From: Ophiosphaerella korrae
Taxonomy: Eukaryota > Ascomycota > Dothideomycetes > Pleosporales > Phaeosphaeriaceae
Direction: 5' to 3'
DNA: 64,000 bases
NCBI GenBank assembly: GCA_028456385.1
Contig: JALNQF010000068.1
Coordinates: forward strand, 1-64,000
Position 1 is the first letter of the stretch, and each line of letters opens with the position of its first letter. The position numbers were made by a program, and so were the translations under genes. Positions 32,154 to 43,739 of this stretch are shown here, piece after piece. The notes beneath the pieces are model-generated. The model was not told the origin of the DNA, ran no database searches, and saw only the letters and a program-made list of their open reading frames with translations.

Positions 32154-33979
32154 ACGTGTCTCACCACTCCTCGGCCCACACCACTCCTCGGCCCGCCCCA
32201 CCAAACCTGGCAGAGCTCCAAGATTAGTTGCGCCACAACAGTACACTCAAATTGGCTGAATTTTTGTAGAGAGATAGATTATGTAGATTTACACTGACGC
32301 CTATTGTGGCCTTGTATATGGCACTTAGTGCACGTTGGTGGTGCGCGTTGGCGCACGGTCGTTGTGTCTATCTAAGTCCTTTTCTCAGCCTCCTTAGCTA
32401 ATCTCTGTCTATCCTAAGCCTGTAATACGCCTCCTGTAGCTATATACTATCTTAGCTTGTCTCTTTTCTATCTCTAGCGATTGTTTATAACCTTAAGTTT
32501 AATGTTTTCTTCTATAAGAATAGCTACTAAGTGCATTGCTATCTAATAGCCCTTAATAAGTTAAGATAGAGCTTAACTAGAGGGGCTTTAAGATTAACGT
32601 TAAAGAAGAGTTCTAAGTAGTTAAGCCTACTTCTTAAGCTAAGTAACTATATAAGGCGTCTCTACTGCCTATAAGCTTGTATTACTAGCTAGAATAGGAG
32701 ATAGTGTTCTAACAAGAGTTAGGTTTAATAGGACCTAGGTAGGCTTAAATAGGATAAGTCCTACTACCTAGAATCTACCTTTAATTATAGCTTTAGAGAA
32801 GACTTATAAGCGTATATAAGTATACACCTAAAAGAACTCTTCTTTATTAATATAGAAGACTCTTTAGCGTACTAGCTATCTAATCTTATAACTATACGTA
32901 GACTTAAGAGGAGAGAAGTAACTAATATTAAGTAGCTAAAGGAAGTAAGAGGAGTAAGCTAGTATATAGAGGCTAATAATCTTATTATCTTTATAATACT
33001 AGTTAAACTTAGGTATAGCGTAGCTACTATACCTATCTAAGATTAGAAGCCTATACACGCCTATTAACTACGTATACTTATTAAAGTATTTTAGCTACTT
33101 AAGCTCTAGCTTATTAGTTGTTTAGCTATTATTAGAGACTATAATTATCTAGTTAGGTAAAAGGTCTTAATACTAGCTAGCTTAGTAGACCTTACTAGCT
33201 AAAATTACAAATAGTAGCAACGTTAAGCTAGACGTACTAACGCACTTAATTACTATAACCTAGTTATAATTACTAGGCTATACGTTAGTAGCTTAACTAA
33301 TTATATCTAAACTAGTAACTACTTTTAATATACTAGCTACTACTATTATAAAGCCTATTTTATTAAAGTTATATATATCTTTATTAAGTATTCTATACGT
33401 CTTACGTATCTCTTGTATAAGCTTAAACTATACTCTAATCTTAACTAGATCTTTATATTTAGTATACTATAAGTAGAGCTTCCTATTCTACTTTATCTAA
33501 AGCTAAGACTAGCTCTTAACTTAACGCAATACCTAGTTCTTACTAATAGGTTTAGGAAGAGGATTTTAGCCGCGCGTAGTAAGAAGAACGTCTACTATTT
33601 ACTATACGTTAATAATATAAGGTAGAAAGCCGCGTTAGTTAAGGTCTAAGATCTAGTTAACAAGAGACTAGTCTTTAGTTAGAGAGAGCTTACACTTTCT
33701 TTTGTTAAATTTTTAGATTAATAGGATATATTAGACGCACTACCTAAGCGTTATTCTTAGTATATTATATAGGTAAGTAGCTCTACAAGTACTTTTTATA
33801 TTCTTATTTTAAATAGATCTAGTTATAAGGAGTATTCTCCTACTTCTTTAAAGTAATTAAGTACGTTAGGTAAGTAGTATAGCTAATAAGATAGAAGAGA
33901 GATAGGTAGTTTTAGTAAGGTAGGCTAAGGAGTAGTATAGGCTAAAGAGTAGTATAGGCTAAAGAGTAGTAAGATACAT
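32154..33979 (-). mobile_element. Fot1/pogo-type DNA transposon, 1826 bp, TA duplication
   Basis: Termini ACGTGTCTCAC and (reverse complement of the right end) ATGTATCTTAC are flanked by TA at 32152-32153 and 33980-33981. The flanks rejoin to the continuous LTR sequence seen in the other copies, which proves the insertion. The TIR zones hold 17-bp subrepeats (ACCACTCCTCGGCCCAC type), two at the left and three at the right. Confidence 0.88.
32279..33880 (-). pseudogene. Pogo-like DDE_1 transposase with C-terminal zinc knuckle, RIP-mutated
   Basis: The minus-strand frames show a DDE_1-type core, LLILDRYSSYAIPKFN then IISLYILAYSSYFL, corresponding to the family's LLLLDGHGSH / CLPPHSSHLLQPLD region with many Cys/Gly/His/Gln changes expected from RIP. 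They then give SYFSPLKSTYS and RVFYINKEEFF. The C-terminus is clean: EAEKRT, a stop, IDTTTVRQRAP and the zinc knuckle CTKCHIQGHNRRQC (about 32292-32333), ending at 32279. The contrast between intact C-terminus and riddled core follows the RIP boundary. Not functional. Confidence 0.8.
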
Positions 33980-34250
33980 TAATACGTATTTGTTACTAAT
34001 TATATACTTTAACTAATCTATTAATCTATTACTTGTATCTAGTCTTAGCGACTATAGATTACAGATTACTAATCTATTAATCTATACTTAGTTTTCGTCT
34101 ATATACTTAATAGATTAAGAGATTACTTATATATCCTAATTATAAGTAGTTTCCTAATCTAAGCTATTACTTTACTTATCTTATACTTTGTTAGTACTTA
34201 AGTTAAGACTAATTAGTTCTATCTTAACTTCTCTTGTTACGCCTATAACA

Positions 34251-35827
34251 CTATTCCCTCTTTTAGGTAAGTTCTTATTTTTTTTCCCTAGAGCTAAAGT
34301 TATTAATCTAGTTTCTTTATTAATATTAAGTTCTTTATCCTCTATCTCTATACCTACTAAGTCTACCCTTTATTATCTTTAATTAGCTAACTACGTATTA
34401 TACTATAGTATTATAATATTCCCTTATTCTTATTATAAGTCTTTAAACCCTTTATTAGTTTATCTTTCTTTAAAGTATAGTAAGGCTTATAAAGTATATA
34501 TTTATACTAATACTTATTTATTTTAATATCTCTCTAGTATATCTCTAGTAGAATATAGGTTTATAATACTTATTTATATATCTATACTTATTTATAATAG
34601 AGAGAGCTATTAACTACGCTTAAGAAAAACTATTATTATAAATTATAGAAGCTAAAAAGGAGTATAAGAGGCTTTATAAGCTCTCTTGTTATACGCTAAA
34701 AGAATATTAGTTTTAACTTCTTAATAATTAGACGTAGCTATCTAATAATTAAGCTTATTTATCTTATCTTTATAAGATAAAGGCATTAAATAATAAGAAG
34801 TCTATTAAATAGTCTACTCTTCTAGAGTCTAAGCTAGACTTTAAGGATATAGTAGAGGCTACTCTAGCTCCTATTACTTTAGGCGCGTCTAATACCTCTC
34901 TATCTACTACTAATAACGTAGGTCTTCTCTATTTACTACTAAGTAGTCTAGAAGGTTTTAATTTTAGAACTCCTCTAGTTTCTTAGAGTAATTAAGATTA
35001 TCTTCTAGTTCCTATATATTTTCTTATAGTTATCCTTTCTTATCTATACTTATCTACTTTACTAGGTAGTAATTTCTTCTATTATAGAATTAGTACTATA
35101 GGATTTTTTTAACTTCTTAATTTTCTTATTCTCTATACGTATCTACTTTGTATACTAGTAGTTCTACTTCTTATAGTACCTTTTCTAATAGTACTACGTA
35201 GAATATTAAGTATATCTTTATTTTATCTAGTAGTCTTAATTTAAATATAACTAGTATAACTTTCTTTTTTACTTTATAAAGTCCTATCTTAATATAATCT
35301 AGTTTTAAATTTAATTGTTTACTTTTAATATTTTTTTATACTAACTATACTTTTTCTCTCTTTTTAAATTAGAGTCTTTTTTAGTATTTTTTATTATAGT
35401 ACTTTACAATCTAATATTATAAGAATTCTATATTCTATTATAGTTAATTGTATATCTTCTTAAGTTTATTTATAAAGTTTTCTTTTCTTAGAGACTAAAA
35501 TACTTTAAATCTTAGTATCTAGTATATATTCGGAATAAATCTATAGTGTATAAAAAAGAGTAATACTTTTATTACTATATTCTTTACACTATTATATACT
35601 AACTATACTATAGGTAGTAGTTATACCTAATTGATCTAGTTATAGTTAAAGTAGTATTATAAGTACTATTCTACTATTTAATTTATACGTTCTAACTACC
35701 TATCTATCTATAGATAGTATACTATTAATATTTAATATTTAATTCCTAATAATACTATTATTATTCTTTATATTTTTAATATAAATCTTATATCTCTATC
35801 TATAATACTCTTATCTAGTATACTATA
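34251..35827 (-). mobile_element. Gypsy element E, internal fragment (integrase end)
   Basis: This follows the E LTR and reads on the minus strand. From left to right it has the sequence that precedes the 3' LTR in the other copies, then the chromo-like/C-terminal pol region, then integrase, breaking off at 35827 where the next LTR begins. Every frame is full of stops. The truncation has no visible target duplication. Confidence 0.75.
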
Positions 35828-36286
35828 TATAATAGGTCTCTTGTCGTTAACTATAGTAACCCTTTATAGGTATTAGTAGATTAAGAGTTAATAGCTAAAG
35901 TTCTTGTTATAATTAGTAATAGGCTATAAATAATAGAATAATTCTTACAATATTAATATATTGTCGCTCTTAGTTAATAATTAAATTACTAATACTATCC
36001 TAATAATACGTATTATAACTAACTATATACTTTTAGTAATCTATTTATATAACTATATAGACTACTTAATCTATTATACGTATTTATAGATTACTCTAAT
36101 CTATTATATATATTTATAGATTACTCTAATCTATTATACGTATTTATAGATTACTCTATATCTTACGTATTTAAATTATAGTCTACTTCCTAATTAAAGT
36201 TATTACCTTACCTGTCTTATACTTTGTTAGTACTTACGTTAAAACTAATTAGTTCTATCTTAATTTCTCTTATTACTCCTATAATA
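35828..36286 (-). repeat. Gypsy LTR (element F 3' LTR), 459 bp
   Basis: It starts TATAATAGGTCTC (the RIPed form of TGTAATAGGTCTC) and ends CCTATAATA. It contains several copies of the 30-bp minisatellite (about 36060-36180). Its length equals the 3' LTR of element B. Confidence 0.82.
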
Positions 36287-36898
36287 AAATCTCCTCCTCT
36301 AGATAGGTTCTTATTTCTCTATCCTAAGACTAAAGTTATTAATCCTATTTCCTTATTAATATAGAGCTCTTTATCTTCTTCTTTTATACTTACTAAGTCT
36401 ACTCTTTATTACTTTTAATTAGTAGATTATATATTACGCTATAGTATTATAAATTTTTTTTATTCTTATTATAAGTCTTTAAATCCTCTATTCGATTATA
36501 TTTCTTTAAAATATAGTAAAGCTTATAAAGTATATATTTATACTAATACTTATTTATCTTATAACTTATTAGGTATATCTCTTATAGATTATAAGTTATA
36601 GATAATTATTTATACGTCTATACTTATTTATAATAGAGAGAGCTATTAACTAAGCTTTAGATAAAGTATCTTAATAGATTATAGAAGCTAAAAAAGAATG
36701 TAATTAGATTCTAAGTATATAAGTAGAAAATTATACTTACTTATCTTATCTTTAGAAGATAAAAGCCTTAAACAATATAAAGTTTATTAAGTAAGCTATT
36801 CTCTTAGAGTTTAAGCTTAATTTTAATACTATAGTAGAAGCTATTCTAGCTTCTATCTCTGTAAACGTTCCTATCGCCTCTCTATCTAGTAATAATAT
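36287..36898 (-). mobile_element. Gypsy element F, short internal remnant
   Basis: The sequence normally just inside the 3' LTR. It is interrupted at 36898 by the 5' LTR of element A. Confidence 0.7.
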
Positions 36899-37355
36899 TG
36901 TTACAGTAGTAATAAGGGAAACTAAGATAGAACTAATTAGTCTACGCTTAGCTACTAACAAAGTATAGGACGAGCAGGGTAACAACCTATAGAATAATAA
37001 GTTTAACTAGGAAGCTAACTATAATATAGACACGTAATAAATTTGTAAATTTGCAATCTTAGTAAACACAAAGTTGCGAAGCTATTATATAACAAATTTG
37101 TAAATTCGCGATCTTAGTAAATACAAAGTAACAAAGTAGCTAAGATATTATTACTATATAGTTAGTAGAGATACGTATTATTAAGATAGTATTAGTAATT
37201 TAATCCTTTAACTATAGAACGCTAATACAAGACAATTACAAAACATCTTCTATTAATATTAGTTATTATAGATTACCTATATAAACTTTACTATTAACTC
37301 TTAATCTACTAATACCCTAACAGCTACTAGTAGTTAATATAGGTAGCCTATTACA
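36899..37355 (+). repeat. 5' LTR of element A
   Basis: 457 bp, TG..CA. It includes two related AT-rich subrepeats (ACAAATTTGTAAATT-like, about 37040 and 37090) not seen in the LTRs of B, so A belongs to a slightly different LTR subfamily. Confidence 0.78.
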
Positions 37356-37359
37356 CTTT

Positions 37360-38800
37360 ACTAATTTAGATATTAAGAGAAGCGAAGCGTAAGTAGCGCA
37401 TAGTCTAGCTAATACAATAGTAGAAAGTTTAACTAAGAAAGGAGGTAAAGTACCTCTAAGTAGTTACAAGTTAGATAAAACCAATTAGGTAGTAGTTAAG
37501 ACATGCCTAAACAACCTAATTACTAAAAAAGGGGATATACAACTAATAATTAATATCCTAGAAACGTAAAATAAAAAACTACAAGATTATATTAAGTAAA
37601 ACAAAGTTTAAATTAAAGCTATTATAGAAGAATAAAACTAGATAGAATAAATTACCTAGAGACTAGAAATAAGTATAACAAAGAAGTTACCTAAGATACC
37701 TATACTTAAGAAATTTAATAGAATAAGGGAAAAATTAAGACTCTTTATAGTAGTAGTACAACTATAGATTAATATATAAGTACTATACTTTAATAGAGAA
37801 GATAAAAAGGTAATATATATTAGAATATACTGTAAAGAAGACGTAATAAGATAGTTTAAATCCTATTAGATAGATTATATAATACACGTACTAAGAATAT
37901 AGAAAGATAAAACTAGAGCTATCTTTAGAAGTTACAAATACTTTACTAAACAAATAAAAGTAGTATTTAGTAATATAGATATTACTTAACTAGCTAAAGA
38001 GAAGCTTAAAAAGCTTATATAATATAAAAGTATTCTTAAATACGTATTATAGTTTAAATAACTATTATAGAATATAGAATAGAATAAAGTATTACTAATA
38101 TTACAATTTAAATAAAGATTAAATTTAAAAATCTAATACAAGATAATTTATATAAAAAAACTAAGAATACTAGAAGCCTTAAAATAAGAGGCGATATAGA
38201 TAGACGATAATCTTTAAGAATAGAAGAAAAACAAATATAGAAGACAACTTAAAAACTAAGATGCTAGAGACCCTATAATCCTTAACGCTAATAAGGATAA
38301 GAAATTTAAGAAGAATAAAGACTTTACGTACTTTAGATATAGTAAAAAGAGCTACTACGTAAAAGATTATAGGTTAAAATAGAAAAAGAATATAATATAT
38401 TATAAATATAGAAAACTAAGACACTTTATAAAAGACTATAAAAGTAAGAACTTAAAGAAAGAAATATAGTTAAAAACAACTAAGAATAAAAAAGAAGCAC
38501 TAAAGATATAAGCTAAACCTTAAGAGAAAGTAGCTAAGAGTAAAGAAATATAGTATATAATACTCTATTAGACCTTTTATTACAAGGATAACTACTATAT
38601 ATATCTTTCTAGTAAATAGAGAGTAAGATAGTTCCTATAAAAGTATAAAGTAGTAGTAATAAAAGAAAGAATAAAAGTATAGCTAGAAGAAATAGTATAT
38701 ATAATAGACCTACTAATAGAAGATTTAGAAAGAGAAGAACCCTAGATACTATTAATCTAGGCTAAAGGACTAGCATAGGATAAAGAGACTACAATAGTCT
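37360..38800 (+). pseudogene. Element A gag relic with two zinc knuckles
   Basis: Two consecutive CCHC-type knuckles are still readable although every Cys codon has become Tyr and some Gly codons Arg/Ser: YFRYSKKSYYVKDY (about 38330-38370, for CFRCGKKGHYVKDC) and YYKYRKLRHFIKDY (about 38397-38440). These are G-to-A changes (TGY to TAY), a direct RIP signature. The frames contain many stops. Confidence 0.75.
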
Positions 38801-39599
38801 TTTCTAAAGAATTATAAAGAGATAAGAAATAAACTAATATAAGAGGTACTAAGTACGCCTAGTTAAAAATATATAGCTATAATAGCTATATAATAATAGA
38901 TATAGAGGAATAAAATAAAGAATAGAAATTTATTTAGAAATACTTACTAGTTATAAGTATAGAGGAAGCGTATAAAGACTAGAAAGAACGTAATCTTAAA
39001 GTAAAAAAGTTTATAATATTCTAATAATAGATAGAATAATATATAGTTATAGTAGGTAGAATACCTATATAAAAGGAATAGTAGTTCCTTATAAGAAAAA
39101 CGTAATAGATTAACAAAGCCTATACACTACAAGTACTAATAGTATACTATATCCTAATAAATATAAAACCTAGAATAGATAGTTACTAGGTAGAGGACAA
39201 CAAGAGAATAAATCTAGAACACCTAGTATATACTAAGATATTATAGATGTTATACCTAAACACAAACTACTATATATATAGAGAACTTAAGGTATAAAAT
39301 TACGTATAGCTTATATAAAGAAAAGGATACAATTATATAAACGTAATTATAAGGAAAGATATCTAAGGTTAGGAAATAATTAAAATACCTAACAAAGAAT
39401 ATATAGTAATTAGACTAGGCCCTAAACTATTAAAAGAATATATCTAAAGAAAACTATAGTATAAATATACCTATAATAAATATCTAAAATACAAAAACTA
39501 TAAACGTAAAACAGGATAATAGCCCTAGAAGAATAGATAATTTAAAGAAAGACCTAAGTAAGAAAAGCTAGAAGGTATAAGAGGCCTATATATTACGAA

Positions 39600-42500
39600 A
39601 ATAAGTATATACTAAAGAAGAAAAGTACAAATAATAATTAATAGTAGAGCTACAAGGAACTTTATATTAAAGAAGTTTATAGAAAGCTAAAGAATAACTT
39701 ATACTATAAAGAAGTACCTTCGACAACTAAGTATAATTAAAAGAAAACTATTCTAGGAACCTATAAGGTTTAAAATAATACTCTCTACACTAAAGCTAGA
39801 AGGATTAGAAATTAAGAATATAGTTATAGATATAACAACAATTAATAATAAATAAGATATAATACTAGGAATACTATAGTTATAGATAACTAACCTAAGA
39901 ATTAATTAGAGAATAGAGAGAATTAGCTACTCTAAGAAAGAAATATTAAAAGCTAATATAGTTATATATAAAGGAAAATTCCTAGAAGAATATAAGAAAT
40001 AGGAAAAATAACTTATAAAACCTAACAACTACCTTCTAGACTATTAAATATAGGACTTAGTAATAGACCTAGAAAAAGGAAAAAATATAGGATAGAGCCT
40101 AGTCTATTAAAAAACTAAAAAAGAATTAAAGATTAAACGTATATTTATATAAAAGGTAATAAAGAAAAGATAGATATAAGAATCTAAATCCTTAGTAGCT
40201 TAAAGACTTATATTTATAGATAAAAAAGAGATAGATAATAAAAGACTTTACGTAGATTTTAGAAAAACTAACGTAATAATAGATAAGAACTAATACCCCT
40301 TACTATATATAGACAAGATATAAGATAGGCTATAGAAAGTATAAATCTTTACTAAACTAGATATCTAAAATACCTACTACTAGATTAGAATTAACGAAGG
40401 TAACAAGTAGAAAATAGTATTTAGAACACAATATAGACTATTTAAATACATAGTTATACTCTTTAGATTAATAAATATACTAGTAGTATTTTAAGAAAAG
40501 ATTAATATAGTCTTAAGAGAATACCTAGACGTATTTATATTTGTATACCTAGATAACATCTTTATATTCTTAGAAATAGAAGAAGAATATATATAGTATA
40601 TATACAAGGTACTAAAAAGAGTAGTAGAAAGTAAAATATTTTTTAAAATAAGAAAATGCGAATTTTATATAAAAGAAATAGACTTCCTTAGATTTATTAT
40701 TAAACTAGGAAAAATACAAATTAATCTAAATAAGATTAAAATAATCTAAGAATAGCTAATACTAAAGAACCTATAAGAAGTACAATAATTCTATAGATTA
40801 GTAAACTTTTATAGAAAACTAATAGTAAGATAGTCTAAAATAATAGAACTACTTATAAAACTTATAAAGAAAGACATACTATTTAAATAGACTTAGGAAT
40901 ACAATAAAGTATTTAGTTAGATTAAATAAAATTTTATAGAAAACCTAGTTATTAGAATATATAACCTAGAACTACTAGTAATAGTAAAAATAGATACATC
41001 TAACTTAGTCTATAGAATAGCACTAATACAAGAAGACTAAACTATAAAACAAGAATATTTAGTTAAATACTTCTCTAAGAAAATAAAGCTAGTAGAGCTT
41101 AACTACCTAATTTATAATAAAGAGATACTAGTAATCTATAAAGTATTTAAATAATAGAGAGTATACTTATAAGAAGTAAAATACTAAATAAAAGTCTATA
41201 TAGACTATAAGAATTATATAAGATTTATAATAAATAAAGACTTATTATAACGCTATATAAGATAGTAGGAGTTCTTATTAATATTTAACTTTAAAGTTAT
41301 ATATATAAAAAGGAAAGACAACTAATTTGTAGATACTTTTAGTAGAAAACTAGACTTATAAGAAGAAGTAAATACTACTAGTATAGTTCTAATTAAGAAT
41401 AAAGAAAGATATTTAGTTCTAAATATACTAAAAATAGCTATAATACTTAAAAGAAAGAGTAGCGAGCTAGACAAATAGATTTAGAAGGAAATAAGAAAGG
41501 CCTCTAAAGAATTAGAGAAACTTAAGATCTAAGAAGGCCTCGTACAAGCCTATAGAAGAACGTATATTTTAAGAAAAATATAAAGAGAATTTATATAATA
41601 GTTCTATAAACTACTAGTATATAGATATTAAGGAATTAATAATACACTAGATAGACTACTAAGAGATTACTATATCCTAAAAGTAAGATAACTAGTAATA
41701 GAAGTACTATAAGACTATATAGAATACTATAGAAACAAGATAGTAGATACGTACTATATAGAATATTATAACTAATTAAAGTACTAGAAAGACCTTAAGG
41801 AGTTATTATAATAGATTTTATTACAAAACTAATTAAGTTAAAGGACCTAATATTAAGAGTTAAGTATAATAGAATCCTAATAATAGTAGATAAACTTATA
41901 AAGTACTTATACTTTAGACTATACAAGGAAAAAAGTAGGATAGAAGTTACTACACACTAGGTCCTAAGAACTATAATTAGCTAATATAGACTACTAGATA
42001 AGATTATTATAGATAGAGACGTAAGATTTATATTAAAACTATAGGGAACAATAATAGTACAATTAGGAATTAAATATACAATATTAATAGTATACTATCT
42101 ATAGATAGATAGATAATTAGAACATATAAATTATATAGTAGAACAATACCTAAGATACTACCTTAATTACAACTAAAATAATTAGGTATAGTTACTACCT
42201 ATAGTATAGTTAGCTACAATAGCGTAAAGAATATAGTAATAGGAGTATTACTTTTTTTTATAAACTATAGATTTAACCCTAATATATACTAAATACTAAG
42301 AACTAAAATATCTTAGTCCCTAAGAAGAGAAAACCTTGCTAATAGACTTAAAGCTATATACAATTAATTAAGATAAGACGTAGAGTTTCTATAAGATTAT
42401 ATAATAAAATATTATAATAAGAGATATATAAAGAGACTCTAATTTAAAGAGGGGGAAAAAGTATAGTTACTATAAAGAAATATTAAAAGTAAATAATTAA

Positions 42501-42850
42501 GCTTAAAACTAAACTATATTAAGATAAGACTATATAAAGTAAAGAAAGAAGTTATACTAGTTATATTTAAATTAAGACTACTAAGTAAAATAAGGATATA
42601 CCTAATATTCTACGTAGTACTACTAGAAAAGGCACTATAAGATATAGAACTACTAGTGTATAAAGTAGACACGTATAGAGAACAAGAAGAATAAGAAGTT
42701 ATAGAAATCCTAGTATATTAGTTCTATAATAGCAAGAACTACTACTTAGTAAAATAGATAAGAATAAACAAAAAAGGATAACTATAGGAAGAAATATAGG
42801 AACTAGAAGATAACCTTAATTACTTTAAGAAACTAGAAAAGTTCTAAAGT
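39600..42850 (+). pseudogene. Element A pol relic (protease, RT, RNase H, integrase)
   Basis: Protease motif IINSRATRNFI (about 39636-39668) is the RIPed form of DSGAT. RT blocks are YVDFRKTNVIIDKN (about 40248), TQYRLFKYIVILFRL and FVYLDNIFIF (about 40540-40570; YLDD to YLDN). RNase H follows (ELNYLIYNKEILVIYKVFK, about 41095), then integrase (ITKLIKLKDLILRVKYNRIL-like block and IIDRDVRFI, about 41815-42030). Stops are frequent, mostly TAG/TAA from CAG/CAA/TGG codons. Confidence 0.8.
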
Positions 42851-43500
42851 TAAAACCCTTTAGAACGCCTTGTAGTAAGTTAAGAAAACTAACAATACTA
42901 CTACTAGATAGAGAGGCAATAGGAGCGCCTAATATAATAGGAGCTAGAGTAGCCTCTACTATATTGTCTAAATCTAATTTAGCCTCTAAGGCACGAGACT
43001 ATTTAGATAACTTAGTATTATTATAAGCCTTTATCTTACAAAAACGCTTAATATAAGAATAAAGCTCTACTAGCTTATAAAGAGTTAACTTGTACTTAGC
43101 CTTAGCTATAGCGAGCTATAATAATAATTGCACTTAAGCTCTATTAATAGCTTACCCTATATAACTTAGTAGAAGGAGACTATATAGAAATTAAATACTT
43201 ACACTCTATAAGTAAAACCTTAGAAGAAATATATTTATACTAAATATTAGCAAGGATATACTTGTTATAGTATTTATTATTATTTAAAAATATAAAGTAA
43301 GAAAAACCTAATTTAGTATAACAATAATAAGAGAACATCTTAACCCTATTACAAATAATACAAGCTATAAAGAGAAGTTTATTACGCTAAGACTAGGATA
43401 GTATAAAGAGTAATAAGAAACTAAAGATTAATAAAGATATAAGACTAATAACCTTAGTGCTAGTATAGAGAAATAAGAGACTACGTAGAAGAGGGAATAG

Positions 43501-43739
43501 TATTATAGTAGTAATAAAGCTACTACGATATTATTACTATATAGTTAGTAGCGATATACATTATTAGGATAGTATTAGTAATTTAATCCTTTAACTATAG
43601 AACGCTAATACAAGATAATTGTAAAATATCTTCTATTAATATTAGTTATTGTAGATTACCTACACGAGCTTTACTATTAACTCTTAATCTACTAATACTC
43701 TAATAACTACTAGTAGTTAACGTAGGTAGCCTTATTATA
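43501..43739 (+). repeat. 3' LTR of element A, internally deleted
   Basis: It matches both ends of the 5' LTR but lacks about 218 bp in the first half. Confidence 0.7.

Larger units (their letters stand above)
31974..34250 (-). repeat. Gypsy LTR (element E 3' LTR) split by a Fot1-type insertion
   Basis: It begins TGTAACGGGTCGCC (31974) and ends CCTATAACA (34250), i.e. TG..CA on either strand. Without the 1826-bp insertion and one TA copy it is 449 bp, close to the 428 and 459 bp LTRs of element B. The left 180 bp is almost un-RIPed, while the right part is saturated. It is oriented so that the retroelement reads on the minus strand. Confidence 0.85.
36899..43739 (+). mobile_element. Ty3/gypsy element A, near full length (6.8 kb)
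   Basis: 5' LTR 36899-37355 (TGTTACAG..CCTATTACA, 457 bp) and 3' LTR about 43501-43739 (239 bp). The 3' copy lacks a roughly 218-bp internal piece present in the 5' copy. The order gag, protease, reverse transcriptase, RNase H, integrase places it in Metaviridae/gypsy. Flanking bases do not form a target duplication, so the right side has been rearranged. Confidence 0.82.

Noticed and set aside
34188..34382. 64-codon open frame in the LTR E region
   Set aside because: It spans the LTR/internal junction of a RIPed retroelement and has no protein signature.
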